From: DHVE2 group archaeon
GTDB lineage: Archaea; Thermoplasmatota; Thermoplasmata; Thermoplasmatales; Aciduliprofundaceae
Direction of reading: 5' to 3'
Assembly: GCA_027023265.1 (NCBI GenBank)
Contig: JALVVV010000025.1
Coordinates: forward strand, 53,244 to 117,243
Length of the DNA stretch: 64,000 bases
Part shown: piece after piece, positions 19,244-29,191 of the stretch
How the letters are laid out: each line of letters opens with the position of its first letter
Position numbering within the stretch: position 1 is the stretch's first letter
Position numbers and translations under genes: made by a program
The notes under the pieces: model-generated
What the model saw: the letters and a program-made list of their open reading frames with translations, nothing else
What the model was told of the DNA's origin: nothing
Databases searched by the model: none

Positions 19244-20194
19244 TCACCACTCCAAGGATATTGTTTTTCCAGTTCGGATAGATTCTACCGCCGCCTCTAA
19301 CACGCGTACATTTTCAGCAGCATTAAATCCATCATTTATAGGCGTTTGCTTGTTTTTTATTGCGGTAATAAAGTGAGATACCTCGTCTCTTATTGTGTTA
19401 TTTTGAGTCACATCAACATTTTCCCATGTTCCCTTTTCTATGTCAAAAACCCTTATTTCTTGCTTTACAGCTTCCAGCCTAACAAACTTGGTAGAAGTCA
19501 TTAATTCCACTCTTCTTATTTTGTCAGGATATATCCAGCTCACTTCTATATTAGCAATAAGTGAATTCTCAAACTCTCCATTAATGTATGCAACCTCTTC
19601 ATAATTCGCACGGCGATATGCCTTTCCCACGGCAGATATTTTAACAGGCCAGTCATCAATAATGAAATTTAAAATATCAAATGGATGGGGTGCCAAGTCA
19701 TATACAACATCTCTGCCAGGCGGAGAATCCATGAGTGTGCTCCACTGCAATTTAGCGTAATACACATCTCCCAATTCCCCTGATTCATACATTTCTCTAA
19801 CTTTTCTGACAGCGTTATTGAATCTAAATATGTGCCCGACGGCAAATACTATGTTTCTGTTATATGCCTTATATGCAAGTTTTCTGGCCTCGCTGAACTT
19901 AAGTGCCATGGGTTTTTCAACGAGAATATTAACTCCTGCATTTATAAAATCTTTAACTATATCAAAATGTGTTGAGTTGGGTGTACATATGTGGACGCCA
20001 TCTAAATGATCCATTACTTCTGAATAATTTTTGGAAAATTTACATTCTGGGCATTCTTTTTTCATAGCTTCTATATTATCTTCAATTGTGTCACAAAGAA
20101 CTAACTCATCGATTACTCCCTCTCTCATCAAATCTCTATACTCCCTTGCCACTTTCTTGCCCCAGTACCCCAAACCCACAACACCTATCCTCAT
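19244..20194 (-). CDS. Gfo/Idh/MocA oxidoreductase (WbpB-like), set 2
   Basis: The 316-residue protein has a Rossmann motif ([16 protein letters not shown]), VEKPMAL and [13 protein letters not shown] (substrate-domain His). The family oxidises or reduces sugar carbons. ATG 20194 has AGGTGA 5 nt upstream that overlaps the stop of the aminotransferase gene, a tight operon join. It forms set 2 with the aminotransferase, the acetyltransferase and the lipid-linked sugar-phosphate transferase. Whether it acts on the same sugar as the set 1 enzyme is unknown. Confidence 0.9.
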   Translation of the reverse strand: MRIGVVGLGYWGKKVAREYRDLMREGVIDELVLCDTIEDNIEAMKKECPECKFSKNYSEVMDHLDGVHICTPNSTHFDIVKDFINAGVNILVEKPMALKFSEARKLAYKAYNRNIVFAVGHIFRFNNAVRKVREMYESGELGDVYYAKLQWSTLMDSPPGRDVVYDLAPHPFDILNFIIDDWPVKISAVGKAYRRANYEEVAYINGEFENSLIANIEVSWIYPDKIRRVELMTSTKFVRLEAVKQEIRVFDIEKGTWENVDVTQNNTIRDEVSHFITAIKNKQTPINDGFNAAENVRVLEAAVESIRTGKTISLEW

Positions 20195-20199
20195 GGAAT

Positions 20200-21306
20200 T
20201 CACCTACTATAGTACTCGCGTATCTTCTCAGCCACGTACTTTACTTCATCATTCTTCAGGCCAGGATGCATGGGTATGCTAAGCACGTTCTTGGCTGCCT
20301 CTTCGCTGTTGGGAAACTCGCCGCCCTTGAATCCGAAGAGCTCCTGATAAACTGGCTGCATATTGTTTGAAAGAGGGTAGTGAATGCCAATCTCTATATT
20401 ATTTTCATTTAAATATTGCTTGAGTTTATCTCTCTCTCCTTTTTTAGTTCTTATAACAAAGAGGTGGTAAACGGATTTTCCATGAGTATCTTCTGGAGGC
20501 AATGCTATCTCTTCCACATCCGCCAGAAGATTTCTGTACATGTTCGCTATTTCTCTCCTTCTCTCATTCCATGCGTCCAGCCTTTTGAGTTGCACCCTTC
20601 CGATTGCCGCATTTGCTGTGTTCAATCTTGCGGTGTAACCCACATAGATATGAGTGTATTTGTCCTTTCTTCCACAATCCCTCAAGCTTCTTATTTTCTC
20701 AGCTGCTTCATCGTCATTCGTGGTAACCATGCCCCCATCTCCTCCAACCGTCATATTCTTAGCAGAATAGAAAGAAAATGCTCCAAAGTCTCCTATTGAC
20801 CCTACTTTTTTTCCTTTCCACTCAGCACCATGCGCCTGAGCGCAGTCTTCCACGAGTACGAGATTATATTTTTCTTTTAATTCCATAAATTTATCCATGT
20901 CTATGGGATGTCCGTATAGATGTACGGGCATCATGCCCTCCGTATTGTTTTCTTTCAAGTAATCTTCGCTCTTTTTGGGGTCAAGAAGATAATTGTTTAA
21001 ATTTATGTCCGCGAACACCGGATTCATACCGGCATGTATTATTGCATTTGAAGTAGCGATAAATGTGAATGGGGTGGTTAAAATATTACTGTTTTTAGAT
21101 AATTTTGAACCCATAAGAGCCAGAAATAAAGCCATTGTGCCAGAGCTTGTGGATATTGCATGTTTTACTCCAATATATTTTGCAAATTCCTCTTCAAATT
21201 TGAGCACGCTCTCCCCCATAACCATTTTTTCGTTTTGCCATGCTTGGATTGCCGCATCAATCATCTCTTTATCTAATTCTGGCCACATTAGGTGTATTTT
21301 TGACAT
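20200..21306 (-). CDS. DegT/DnrJ/EryC1-type sugar aminotransferase (WbpE-like), set 2
   Basis: This PLP-dependent aminotransferase has 368 residues. Motifs are AISTSSGTMALFLAL, LVEDCAQAHGAEW, the PLP-lysine segment FSFYSAKNMTVGGDGGM and VHLYGHPIDMDKF. ATG 21306 has GAGGTGA 5 nt upstream; GTG 21315 gives a slightly longer frame. It heads a leftward operon whose TATA-like element (AATTTATATTTTG, complement of about 21338-21350) lies in the divergent spacer. It resembles the set 1 aminotransferase in motif order but is clearly diverged, so the two sets are old paralogs or separate acquisitions. Confidence 0.9.
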   Translation of the reverse strand: MSKIHLMWPELDKEMIDAAIQAWQNEKMVMGESVLKFEEEFAKYIGVKHAISTSSGTMALFLALMGSKLSKNSNILTTPFTFIATSNAIIHAGMNPVFADINLNNYLLDPKKSEDYLKENNTEGMMPVHLYGHPIDMDKFMELKEKYNLVLVEDCAQAHGAEWKGKKVGSIGDFGAFSFYSAKNMTVGGDGGMVTTNDDEAAEKIRSLRDCGRKDKYTHIYVGYTARLNTANAAIGRVQLKRLDAWNERRREIANMYRNLLADVEEIALPPEDTHGKSVYHLFVIRTKKGERDKLKQYLNENNIEIGIHYPLSNNMQPVYQELFGFKGGEFPNSEEAAKNVLSIPMHPGLKNDEVKYVAEKIREYYSR

Positions 21307-21397
21307 ATTTTTCACCTCGTTGCGGTATATCTTTTAACAAAATATAAATTTTCGCATTGCATAATGTTTTTAGTATTGTTCACATTTATCTGTGGTA
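21307..21397. promoter_or_regulatory. Divergent promoter region of the glycan locus
   Basis: This spacer separates the leftward set 2 operon from the rightward operon starting with the DUF354 gene. It is strongly AT-rich. It holds a leftward TATA-like AATTTATATTTTG and a rightward AATGTTTTTAGTATTG, with the rightward ATG about 25 nt from the latter. Shared control of both operons is likely but no operator repeat is evident. Confidence 0.4.
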
Positions 21398-22396
21398 ATG
21401 AGTAAGAGAAAAGTTTGGATAGACGTCAAGAACTCTCACGAGCCGTTGCTGTTCAAATCCCTAATTAATTCGCTTCCTTACGAGTTTTACTTTACCGCAA
21501 GAGATTACGCGGAAGTTACTAAATTGATGGATAAATACGGGTTAAATTACAAAAAAGTTGGAAAATATCACGGTAAAAACAAGATGACCAAAGCAGCTAA
21601 TTTGGTTTGGAGAAGTTTTCATCTGGCTATTACCGTACCCAAATTTGATTTTTTTCTATCTCATGGCTCAATATATGGAATCTTAGCCAGCAGATTGAGA
21701 AGGAGAAAGTCAATTACCATCACAGATAACGATTTTCACAACAAAACGAACAAACTAATTTACGAGAAAAGTACATATTTGATTTTACCGAAGTTTCTTA
21801 ATTACGATAAATTTAACACAAACCATGTGGAGATTTTTGATGGTTTTAAAGAAGATATCTATATTGCTGATTTCAATCCCGAGAAATGCGAAAAAGAAGT
21901 TCCATTTTCAGACTATATTTTGATACGTCCGGAGGCATACAAAGCGTATTACTTGGAAGGCAACTTTAGAAGCATAGTTCCTGAGCTGATAAAAGAGTTT
22001 AGCAAAGAAAATTACAATATAGTGCTCTTGCCCAGATATGAAGAGGAGAGAGAGAAATATAAATCAATGGAAAATGTGTTTGTTCCGGATAGCCCTGTGA
22101 ATGGTCTCTGCGCAGCTTGGCATGCTATGGCGGTTTTAACAGGTTCCGGAACACTCGGACGTGAGGCAGCCTGCATGGGGATTCCTGCGGTATCGTTTTT
22201 CCCCGGAAAAGAACTGCTTTCTGTGGATAAAGAAATGGTTGAAAGGGGCTGGCTTTATCATTCCCGTGACCCAAAAGATATTTTAAGTTACGTCCTTTCT
22301 CGAAAGAAGATGAGTGCCTCTTTGGATAGATCTAAGAAAGTAAAAGAGGAAGTAATAAGGAAAATAAGGGAAATTGTGGAAGGTGAAAATAAATGA
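21398..22396 (+). CDS. DUF354 family glycosyltransferase-like protein
   Basis: The 332-residue protein belongs to the DUF354 (COG1817) group, predicted to have a GT-B-like fold related to UDP-GlcNAc 2-epimerases. Recognisable segments are KVWIDVKNSHEPLLFKSL at the N-terminus, FFLSHGSIYGILASRLRRR, LIRPEAYKAYY and LTGSGTLGREAACMGIPAVSFFPG (nucleotide-sugar-binding-like). ATG 21398 is preferred to GTG 21392. It overlaps the downstream dehydrogenase gene by 4 nt (ATGA). DUF354 genes often occur in surface-glycan loci next to UDP-sugar genes; the reaction is unknown. Confidence 0.85.
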   Translation: MSKRKVWIDVKNSHEPLLFKSLINSLPYEFYFTARDYAEVTKLMDKYGLNYKKVGKYHGKNKMTKAANLVWRSFHLAITVPKFDFFLSHGSIYGILASRLRRRKSITITDNDFHNKTNKLIYEKSTYLILPKFLNYDKFNTNHVEIFDGFKEDIYIADFNPEKCEKEVPFSDYILIRPEAYKAYYLEGNFRSIVPELIKEFSKENYNIVLLPRYEEEREKYKSMENVFVPDSPVNGLCAAWHAMAVLTGSGTLGREAACMGIPAVSFFPGKELLSVDKEMVERGWLYHSRDPKDILSYVLSRKKMSASLDRSKKVKEEVIRKIREIVEGENK

Positions 22397-23655
22397 AAGT
22401 GGCAATAGTCGGTCTTGGCTATATTGGACTTCCAACGGCGGTGACAATTGCAAACGCAGGCATTCCCGTGTATGGATACGATATAAATGAAAAGCTTGTA
22501 AGCGAAGTAAAGAAAGGAAGAACATACATAAAAGAAGAGGGTTTTGTAGAAGCGTTAAAAAATGCAATATCAACTGAAATGCTTAAAGTAGGAACCGAAA
22601 TGAAAAATTCCGATTACTATTTGATTGCGGTGAACACATCATTAAATAAAGAGAATAATAAGATAAACTTGCAGCACCTCAAATCCGCATGTGCTTCTGT
22701 AGGGGCGGTACTTAAAAAAGGGGATGTCATTATCGTAGAGTCTACAGTGACTCCGGGCACCACTGAGAATATTTTGATTCCAATAATTGAGGAAAAAAGT
22801 GGTTTGAAATGCTGCGAAGATTTTTATATTGCGTACTGCCCTGAAAGGGTTCTTCCGGGCAATTTGATGTACGAATTAATACACAATGATAGAATTGTTG
22901 GCGGGACCGATGAGAAATCCGGAGAAAAAGTAAGGGAGTTTTATTTGCATTATGTGAAGGGAAAAATACATGTGACCGATGTGAAAACTGCTGAGCTGGC
23001 AAAGCTCATGGAGAATACCTATCGTGCTGTAAACATTGCGCTGGCAAACGAGTTGGCACTTATAGTTGAGAAAGTCGGCGGCAATGTGTACAAAGCTATA
23101 GAAATGGCAAATTCTCATCCTCGCGTTAACATTCATCTTCCCGGACCCGGAGTGGGGGGTTATTGCTTGACAAAAGATCCATGGTTCCTGATAGAAGATT
23201 ATCCCGAATCAAAAATAATAAGGGATTCTCTGGAAATAAATTCCTATATGCCCGAACATGTGGTGGAGATAGTTGAAAATGCGTTGAGAGAAAAGGGTAA
23301 AGAAATAAAGGGGTCAAATATCGCGGTTCTGGGACTCGCGTATAAGGGCAATGTCTCAGATCCTAGGGAGAGCCCGGGGTATGAAGTATATTTACTCCTT
23401 CTGAATAAAGGTGCGAGGGTAGTGATTCATGATCCGTATGTGGATGAGTATATGGGTTATGTGCCCGAGAGATCTATTGAAGACGCTGTGAAAGATGCGG
23501 ATGCAGTAGTTATAACCACCGAGCACAATGTTTATGGAAATATAGATTGGAATGCACTGAAAGAGCTCATGGCTGAAAATCCTGTGATCGTGGATACTAA
23601 GAACATAATTAATGGCAGAGAATTGAATGTGTTCAAGTTGGGTGTTAGGGAATGA
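22393..23655 (+). CDS. UDP-N-acetyl-hexosamine 6-dehydrogenase (WecC-like), second copy
   Basis: The 420-residue enzyme has the NAD site VAIVGLGYIGLPTA (3-16), ESTVTPGTTE (116-125), AYCPERVLPG, KLMENTYRAVNIALANELA and the catalytic Cys258 in GPGVGGYCLTKDPWF. The usual His before the Cys is Tyr here, as in part of the family. It probably makes UDP-ManNAcA or UDP-GlcNAcA. It overlaps the DUF354 gene upstream and the 2-epimerase gene downstream by 4 nt each. Together with the 2-epimerase it could convert UDP-GlcNAc to UDP-ManNAcA. Confidence 0.92.
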   Translation: MKVAIVGLGYIGLPTAVTIANAGIPVYGYDINEKLVSEVKKGRTYIKEEGFVEALKNAISTEMLKVGTEMKNSDYYLIAVNTSLNKENNKINLQHLKSACASVGAVLKKGDVIIVESTVTPGTTENILIPIIEEKSGLKCCEDFYIAYCPERVLPGNLMYELIHNDRIVGGTDEKSGEKVREFYLHYVKGKIHVTDVKTAELAKLMENTYRAVNIALANELALIVEKVGGNVYKAIEMANSHPRVNIHLPGPGVGGYCLTKDPWFLIEDYPESKIIRDSLEINSYMPEHVVEIVENALREKGKEIKGSNIAVLGLAYKGNVSDPRESPGYEVYLLLLNKGARVVIHDPYVDEYMGYVPERSIEDAVKDADAVVITTEHNVYGNIDWNALKELMAENPVIVDTKNIINGRELNVFKLGVRE

Positions 23656-24755
23656 AAGTATGCGTCGTTTTGGGAACAAGGCCCGAAATAATCAAAATGT
23701 CACCGGTGATAAGAGAATTGGAGCGAAGAAAAATAGAGTATTTTGTGATACATACTGGTCAGCATTACTCATACAACATGGACAGGGTTTTTTTCGAAGA
23801 TTTAGAACTTCCAGAGCCAGATTACAAATTAGATATAGGAGAAAAGTACCACACACATGGCTCCCAGACCGGAGAGATGATCAAGGGAATAGAGGGTATA
23901 TTGATGAAAGAAAAGCCGGATGTGGTGCTTGTTGAAGGAGACACAAATAGTGTTCTCTCGGGGGGATTGACTGCTGTTAAACTACACATCCCTGTGGGAC
24001 ATGTGGAGGCTGGACTGCGGAGCTTCGACAGGAGGATGCCCGAAGAAATAAACAGGATTGTGGTGGATCATATATCCGAATATCTCTTCGCGCCTACGGA
24101 AGTGGCTAAAGAAAATCTGCTCAACGAAGGAATACCGGAGGATAAAATATACGTGACAGGAAATACAATAGTGGATGCGGTGTACCAGAATTTGGAGATT
24201 GCAAAGAGAAAGTCCAAGATTCTGGATAATTTCTCTCTGAGAAGAGGAGAATATATAGTTATAACGTTTCACAGGGCCGAGAACGTGGATGACCCAGAGA
24301 GGTTAAAGAAACTTGTGGGTATGCTTAATATGCTGGAATATCCTGCAATTTTCCCCATGCACCCACATACTAAAAATAGAATAGAAGAAAATGGATTGAA
24401 AATAAACAATCCAAACCTTATTGTTACTGAGCCCATAGGGTACTTAGATTTCCTTTTGCTCCTCGCCAATGCAAAATTGGTGCTCACGGATTCTGGCGGT
24501 ATACAGGAAGAGAGCAATATTCTCCATATTCCATGTCTTACGCTTAGGGACAACACAGAGAGACCGGAGACTGTGGAAGTAGGCAGCAATATCGTGGTTG
24601 GCGTTGATCCAAAGAATGTGATTAACTTAGCGAACGAAATCATTGTGGATAAAGAGAAATTTAATGAGATGTCCAGCGCGCCTGTGGTGTATGGGGATGG
24701 GAAGAGTGCAAAAAAAATGGTATCTGTCCTATTGGGTGAAAAGGATGGATATTGA
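23652..24755 (+). CDS. wecB: UDP-N-acetylglucosamine 2-epimerase (non-hydrolysing)
   Basis: The enzyme interconverts UDP-GlcNAc and UDP-ManNAc. The 367-residue protein shows LGTRPEIIKMSPVI (7-20), HTGQHYS (34-40), VEGDTNSVLSGG (Asp97), GHVEAGLRS (Glu120), MPEEINR (Glu131), DSGGIQEE and RDNTERPETVE. All catalytic acidic residues are present. It may also act as the WbpI-like epimerase on a 2,3-diacetamido uronic acid nucleotide made by the set 1 enzymes. The start overlaps the dehydrogenase stop and its 3' end overlaps the next gene by 11 nt. Confidence 0.93.
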   Translation: MKVCVVLGTRPEIIKMSPVIRELERRKIEYFVIHTGQHYSYNMDRVFFEDLELPEPDYKLDIGEKYHTHGSQTGEMIKGIEGILMKEKPDVVLVEGDTNSVLSGGLTAVKLHIPVGHVEAGLRSFDRRMPEEINRIVVDHISEYLFAPTEVAKENLLNEGIPEDKIYVTGNTIVDAVYQNLEIAKRKSKILDNFSLRRGEYIVITFHRAENVDDPERLKKLVGMLNMLEYPAIFPMHPHTKNRIEENGLKINNPNLIVTEPIGYLDFLLLLANAKLVLTDSGGIQEESNILHIPCLTLRDNTERPETVEVGSNIVVGVDPKNVINLANEIIVDKEKFNEMSSAPVVYGDGKSAKKMVSVLLGEKDGY

Positions 24756-25929
24756 CGGTATTTTTATGAAGATGTATGAGTGGGTATTGGCTCAAAATTA
24801 CGAAGGATATGATCCGTACGATTGGGGTTGTGCGCCTATTTCTCGTAAATTACCATATCTTTTGAATCTATTTTTTTCTCAAATAAACCTTTATTTGCCA
24901 ATAAACCTTAGAAAATTCTGGAAAATAAAAAAAGGCACAAGTAACAAATCACTTGCTTTATTTGCTCAGGCATATTTGAATTATTATTTAGTATCGAAGA
25001 ATCAGAAGTTGTTAGATGAGGCAATAAAAGTATTGGATATGCTCGAAAAAAATAGTATTAAAACAGATGAAGGTGTAGGATGGGCAAGTTATTATTTTGT
25101 GTTCTTACGAAAAGGTCATCTCCTGTCTCCGGAGCAAATAGATATAATAGCCACTACCGAAGCATTGAAAGCATACTCTACTGCATATGCAGTAACGAAA
25201 AATGAGAAATATGACCATATGGCTGAAAACATCGTTAGGGAGATATTATCTGAGTTTGTGGAAAATTATAAAGAATGGACATATATAAGATATTTTCCTG
25301 ATGAAAAAGAAAAAATTGTTTTTAACGTCACCGGTCTAACTCTCTCTGCGATATATGAATATATTAAGAATATTAACAAAAAAAAAGATCTCCTTGATTT
25401 GGGAGTTAAATTAATGGATTTTCTTGTTGAACACCAAAACGCAGAAGGAGCATGGCCCTACTCGTACTTTGTCCGTGAAAATAGGTACCATTACCAAATA
25501 GATTATCATCAGGGGTTTATAATCGATGGGCTCGTCAATTTCAATTTTCTAATTAATGATGAAAAATACCATGAGGCCATATTAAGAGGAATTAATTATT
25601 ACAAAACCAAGCAGTTTAATGAAGGGGGATACTCTTATTATCGCAATCCCAAAAAATATCCTATAGATATTCATAATCAGGCTCAGGGAATAATCACATT
25701 TTCAGAGCTTTACGAGAAGTTCAAAGAAAAAGAATATCTTGATTTTGCTAATAAAATCTATGACTGGACGGTAGAGAACATGTGGGACAACAGAGGCTAT
25801 TTTTACACACACAAATGGCCGATACTAATAAATAAAATCCCGTATATTCGCTGGTCGCAAGCATGGATGATGGTTGCACTTGCCAAGCTGATGATGGCTC
25901 GGAGGGAATACGATGAGACAAATAATTAA
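24745..25929 (+). CDS. Predicted (alpha/alpha)6-barrel carbohydrate-active protein
   Basis: The 394-residue protein is helical throughout with repeated aromatic and acidic motifs (EGVGWASYYFVF, HQNAEGAWPYSYF, DYHQGFIIDGL, FNEGGYSYYRNP, IRWSQAWMMVALAKLM), as expected for six-hairpin toroid enzymes such as polysaccharide lyases, unsaturated glycoside hydrolases or uronyl epimerases. I do not assign a reaction. There is no signal peptide, so it would act inside the cell. ATG 24745 has GGGTGA 5 nt upstream; the longer frame into wecB is not used. It overlaps the bi-domain oxidoreductase gene downstream by 17 nt. Composition is AT-rich. Confidence 0.75.
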   Translation: MDIDGIFMKMYEWVLAQNYEGYDPYDWGCAPISRKLPYLLNLFFSQINLYLPINLRKFWKIKKGTSNKSLALFAQAYLNYYLVSKNQKLLDEAIKVLDMLEKNSIKTDEGVGWASYYFVFLRKGHLLSPEQIDIIATTEALKAYSTAYAVTKNEKYDHMAENIVREILSEFVENYKEWTYIRYFPDEKEKIVFNVTGLTLSAIYEYIKNINKKKDLLDLGVKLMDFLVEHQNAEGAWPYSYFVRENRYHYQIDYHQGFIIDGLVNFNFLINDEKYHEAILRGINYYKTKQFNEGGYSYYRNPKKYPIDIHNQAQGIITFSELYEKFKEKEYLDFANKIYDWTVENMWDNRGYFYTHKWPILINKIPYIRWSQAWMMVALAKLMMARREYDETNN

Positions 25930-28042
25930 CGTGAGAAAGTCCATATCCGTGGAAGAGGTTCCGGAGCCTCTTTGTGGAGATAATGAGGTTTTAGTAGCAA
26001 ATGTTTACTCTTTAATAAGTGCGGGGACAGAGAGGCATTCTATAGAGATGAGATCAAAAGATATGTTAACGCTGAGTAAAGATATGAAGAAAGAGCGTCC
26101 GGATTTGGTAAACAAAGTAAAAAAAATAATGAAATCCCAGGGAATTATTGCCACCTACAAATTAGTGAAAGAGAAGTTGAATGAGCCAAATATATTGGGT
26201 TACTCCTCCGCGGGCATAGTGATAGATGTGGGTAAAAATGTAAAATCGCTGAAGGTGGGAGATAGAGTTGCATGCGGGGGCGGCGGGTACGCTGTGCATG
26301 CAGAAATCATCCGCGTTCCTGAAAATCTCTGTGTAAAGGTACCGGAGGATGTTTCTCTAAAATCTGCAGCATATACTACAGTTGGGGCCATTGCACTTCA
26401 GGGAGTTAGAAGAGCCGATGTTCGAGTTGGAGAGAATGTTGTTGTTATTGGTCTTGGACTTATCGGACTTCTCACCGTTCAGATTCTCAAAGCTGCAGGA
26501 TGTAGGGTAATAGGATTTGATCTAAGTGAAGAGAGGGTAAATTTGGCAAGGAAAGCAGGAGCTGATAAAGCCGCAAAGATAGGAGATGAAGATATCTTTT
26601 CAGCAGTGGACGTATTCACGCATGGGATAGGTGCTGATGCGGTAATAATCACTGCCTCTACACAAAGCAGTGAGCCGGTTAATAACGCACTAAAAATGAT
26701 TAGAAAAAAAGGGAAGGTTGTTGTGGTTGGTGCAGTAGGGATGAATCTGCAAAGGGGGCCATTTTATATGAAAGAGGCAGATTTTCTTATTTCTACCTCT
26801 TATGGCCCCGGTAGATACGACCCGCTTTACGAGGAGAAAGGAATAGATTATCCAGTGGCGTATGTAAGATGGACAGAGAGAAGAAATATGGATGCATTTG
26901 TAAATTTGATTTCTGAAGGAAAGATAAACACCGAGATACTTACCACCCATGTTTATAGTATAGAAAATGGAGTGGAAGCATATGAAACGATCAAAGAGGG
27001 AAAAGGGATAGGCGTGCTTATCCAATATGGAGAGGAACGCAAAAATATTGAAAGAAAGGTTATTACGAATCCGGAAAAAGGTACCATTAAAGAAGATGTT
27101 ATACGCGTTGGGGTCATTGGCGCGGGAAATTTTGCAAAAAGATTTCACCTTCCAAACCTTGCCAAAATAGATGGTTTTGAAATATATGCCGTGGCCACGG
27201 CGACAGGTGCAAATGCAAAGTACATCGCCAAAAAGTACGGTGCAAAGTATGCCACCACAGACTACAAAAAGATAATAGAGGATAAAAATGTGGATGCGGT
27301 GGTCATAAGCACGAGACATAACACACACGCAAAAATAGCCATAGAGGCATTGAAGCATGGCAAACATGTGTTTGTGGAAAAACCAGCGGCTATGAACGAA
27401 GAAGAATTAGAAGAGTTGTTAGATGTGGCAAAAAAAAGTGGGAAAGTGCTTATGGTGGGATTTAACAGGAGATACTCACCACTTACTAAAAAAGCGATAG
27501 AATACTTGAAGAAAACTTCAGGACCTATAATAATTAATTACAGAGTAAATGCGGGCAAACTTCCAAAAGATCACTGGATATATGATCCAGAAGAAGGGGG
27601 TGGAAGAATAATAGGAGAAGGAGTGCATTTCTTTGATTACATAAATTACGTAATAGGAAGCGAACCCAAGGAGATTTCCGTGACTGCCATTGATTCTTCA
27701 TCGGACAGCATCAAACCGGAAGATAACTTTATTGCAACTGTAAAATACAAAGACGGCTCACTGGGAAATCTGATATATACTTCAATAGGTGGCCCAGATT
27801 ACCCCAAGGAGAGCATATATATGGAGCGGGGAGGTATGAGCATAGAAATCAATGATTTTAAAGAGATGCGCATTTACTACAAGGGCAAGAAAAAGATCAA
27901 ATTGAAGAAACAGGACAAGGGACATTATAATGAGCTGTTAGTATTCAGAGATTGCATAAAGCGTGGAAAATATAAAGATGAGATTTACTGGCCACACACT
28001 CTTGCCTTTAAAATAAGCTACACGATGAGGGAAATAATATGA
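25913..28042 (+). CDS. Bi-domain oxidoreductase: zinc-type alcohol dehydrogenase-like domain fused to Gfo/Idh/MocA domain
   Basis: The 709-residue protein is a fusion. Residues 1 to about 380 are a medium-chain dehydrogenase: GYSSAGIVIDVG, VGDRVACGGGGYA and the NAD motif VIGLGLIGLL at 178-187. From about 398 a second Rossmann domain begins (VGVIGAGNFAKRFHLP) with VEKPAAM near 488 and GGGRIIGEGVHFFDYI. Such fusions are common in capsule and exopolysaccharide loci, where they presumably shuttle a hydride to epimerise or reduce a sugar carbon. The gene overlaps both neighbours (17 nt upstream, ATGA downstream). The substrate is not known. Confidence 0.88.
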   Translation: MRQIINVRKSISVEEVPEPLCGDNEVLVANVYSLISAGTERHSIEMRSKDMLTLSKDMKKERPDLVNKVKKIMKSQGIIATYKLVKEKLNEPNILGYSSAGIVIDVGKNVKSLKVGDRVACGGGGYAVHAEIIRVPENLCVKVPEDVSLKSAAYTTVGAIALQGVRRADVRVGENVVVIGLGLIGLLTVQILKAAGCRVIGFDLSEERVNLARKAGADKAAKIGDEDIFSAVDVFTHGIGADAVIITASTQSSEPVNNALKMIRKKGKVVVVGAVGMNLQRGPFYMKEADFLISTSYGPGRYDPLYEEKGIDYPVAYVRWTERRNMDAFVNLISEGKINTEILTTHVYSIENGVEAYETIKEGKGIGVLIQYGEERKNIERKVITNPEKGTIKEDVIRVGVIGAGNFAKRFHLPNLAKIDGFEIYAVATATGANAKYIAKKYGAKYATTDYKKIIEDKNVDAVVISTRHNTHAKIAIEALKHGKHVFVEKPAAMNEEELEELLDVAKKSGKVLMVGFNRRYSPLTKKAIEYLKKTSGPIIINYRVNAGKLPKDHWIYDPEEGGGRIIGEGVHFFDYINYVIGSEPKEISVTAIDSSSDSIKPEDNFIATVKYKDGSLGNLIYTSIGGPDYPKESIYMERGGMSIEINDFKEMRIYYKGKKKIKLKKQDKGHYNELLVFRDCIKRGKYKDEIYWPHTLAFKISYTMREII

Positions 28043-29190
28043 GAATAGGAATACTAAGTAACACAAATTACATAGATGCTCCGATAGGAGGTACTTTAAC
28101 ATTTTTAAAGAATTATCTAAAATACACATCAATCAACTATCTTCTATTTGGCCCCTCTGTTCATCCACAATGCGAAAGAAGGTTTGTAAATATAGACTCA
28201 AAAAAATACGAATTCCATCCTATCTATTGTGCTCACAATAGAGAAATAAACAGGATGAAAGGAGCTTTTCATACATTTAAAAATATTAATAGAATTGATA
28301 ATGAAGTGGATACTCTCTATATCCACCATCCAGAGATGGGATATGTAATATCTCATTTTACGAATATAAATTATATATATCATATGCATGGGGCCAGTTA
28401 TGATACATCTTATTCCAAGCATAAATTTATGAGAAACAAGTTTTTCACACATCTCTTTAAAACCATGGTTCTTTCCTCTACAAAAAATGCAAAGGCGGTG
28501 ATTGGGGTAACTAAAGAATGCAAAGAGCTTGTTCCATCATCCGTACCTTTTTATTATGTACCAATATCGGTAGATACTGAGATATTTTATCCATTAGATG
28601 AAAATAGAAAAAGAGAGTTAAGAGAAAAACTCAATATACCTCAAGATGCTTTAATATGGCTATATGTAGGACGCTTGGGCAAAGCTAAAAACATCCCTTT
28701 TATAGTAGATTTATTCTATCATTTTATGAAAAAATACATCTCTGATAGTTTTCTGGTAATAGTGGGAGATGGAGAGGAGAGGGGGACAATCATTTCAAAG
28801 ATAAAAAATTTAAAAATTGAGAATAAAGTACTTCTTACAGGGGCTGTTCCACACGAGGCTACGCCACAATATTACCAGTTAGCAGATATTTTTATTATGG
28901 CTTCTCATATTGAAGGTATGCCAAACTCCATCCTAGAAGCCATGGCTTCTGGATTGCTTGTAGTGGCACCAGCTGTGGGGGGAATACCTGAGTTGTTATC
29001 AACTGCAGGTGTTATTTTTAATGAGTTTGATAGGGATAATTTATTACTTTTACTAAAAAAAGAATTATCAAGATCAGATTTCCTAAGAAATAATGCTTTA
29101 AAAAAGATTCAAAAAGAGTATTCATCCGCACATGTAACTTATCAAATAGATCATTTAATAAAAATACATCTAAAAAACAAGGGGTGTTAA
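28039..29190 (+). CDS. Glycosyltransferase family 4
   Basis: The 383-residue GT-B enzyme has an N-terminal acceptor domain with MRIGILSNTNYIDAPIGGTL and a C-terminal donor domain with WLYVGRLGKAKN, VIVGDGEERG and SHIEGMPNSILEAMASG, followed by VVAPAVGGIPEL. The E-x7-E motif is intact, so it should be active. It overlaps the fusion oxidoreductase gene by 4 nt and is followed 1 nt later by another GT4 gene. Codon use is strongly AT-rich, unlike the housekeeping genes. Confidence 0.9.
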   Translation: MRIGILSNTNYIDAPIGGTLTFLKNYLKYTSINYLLFGPSVHPQCERRFVNIDSKKYEFHPIYCAHNREINRMKGAFHTFKNINRIDNEVDTLYIHHPEMGYVISHFTNINYIYHMHGASYDTSYSKHKFMRNKFFTHLFKTMVLSSTKNAKAVIGVTKECKELVPSSVPFYYVPISVDTEIFYPLDENRKRELREKLNIPQDALIWLYVGRLGKAKNIPFIVDLFYHFMKKYISDSFLVIVGDGEERGTIISKIKNLKIENKVLLTGAVPHEATPQYYQLADIFIMASHIEGMPNSILEAMASGLLVVAPAVGGIPELLSTAGVIFNEFDRDNLLLLLKKELSRSDFLRNNALKKIQKEYSSAHVTYQIDHLIKIHLKNKGC

Positions 29191-29191
29191 A

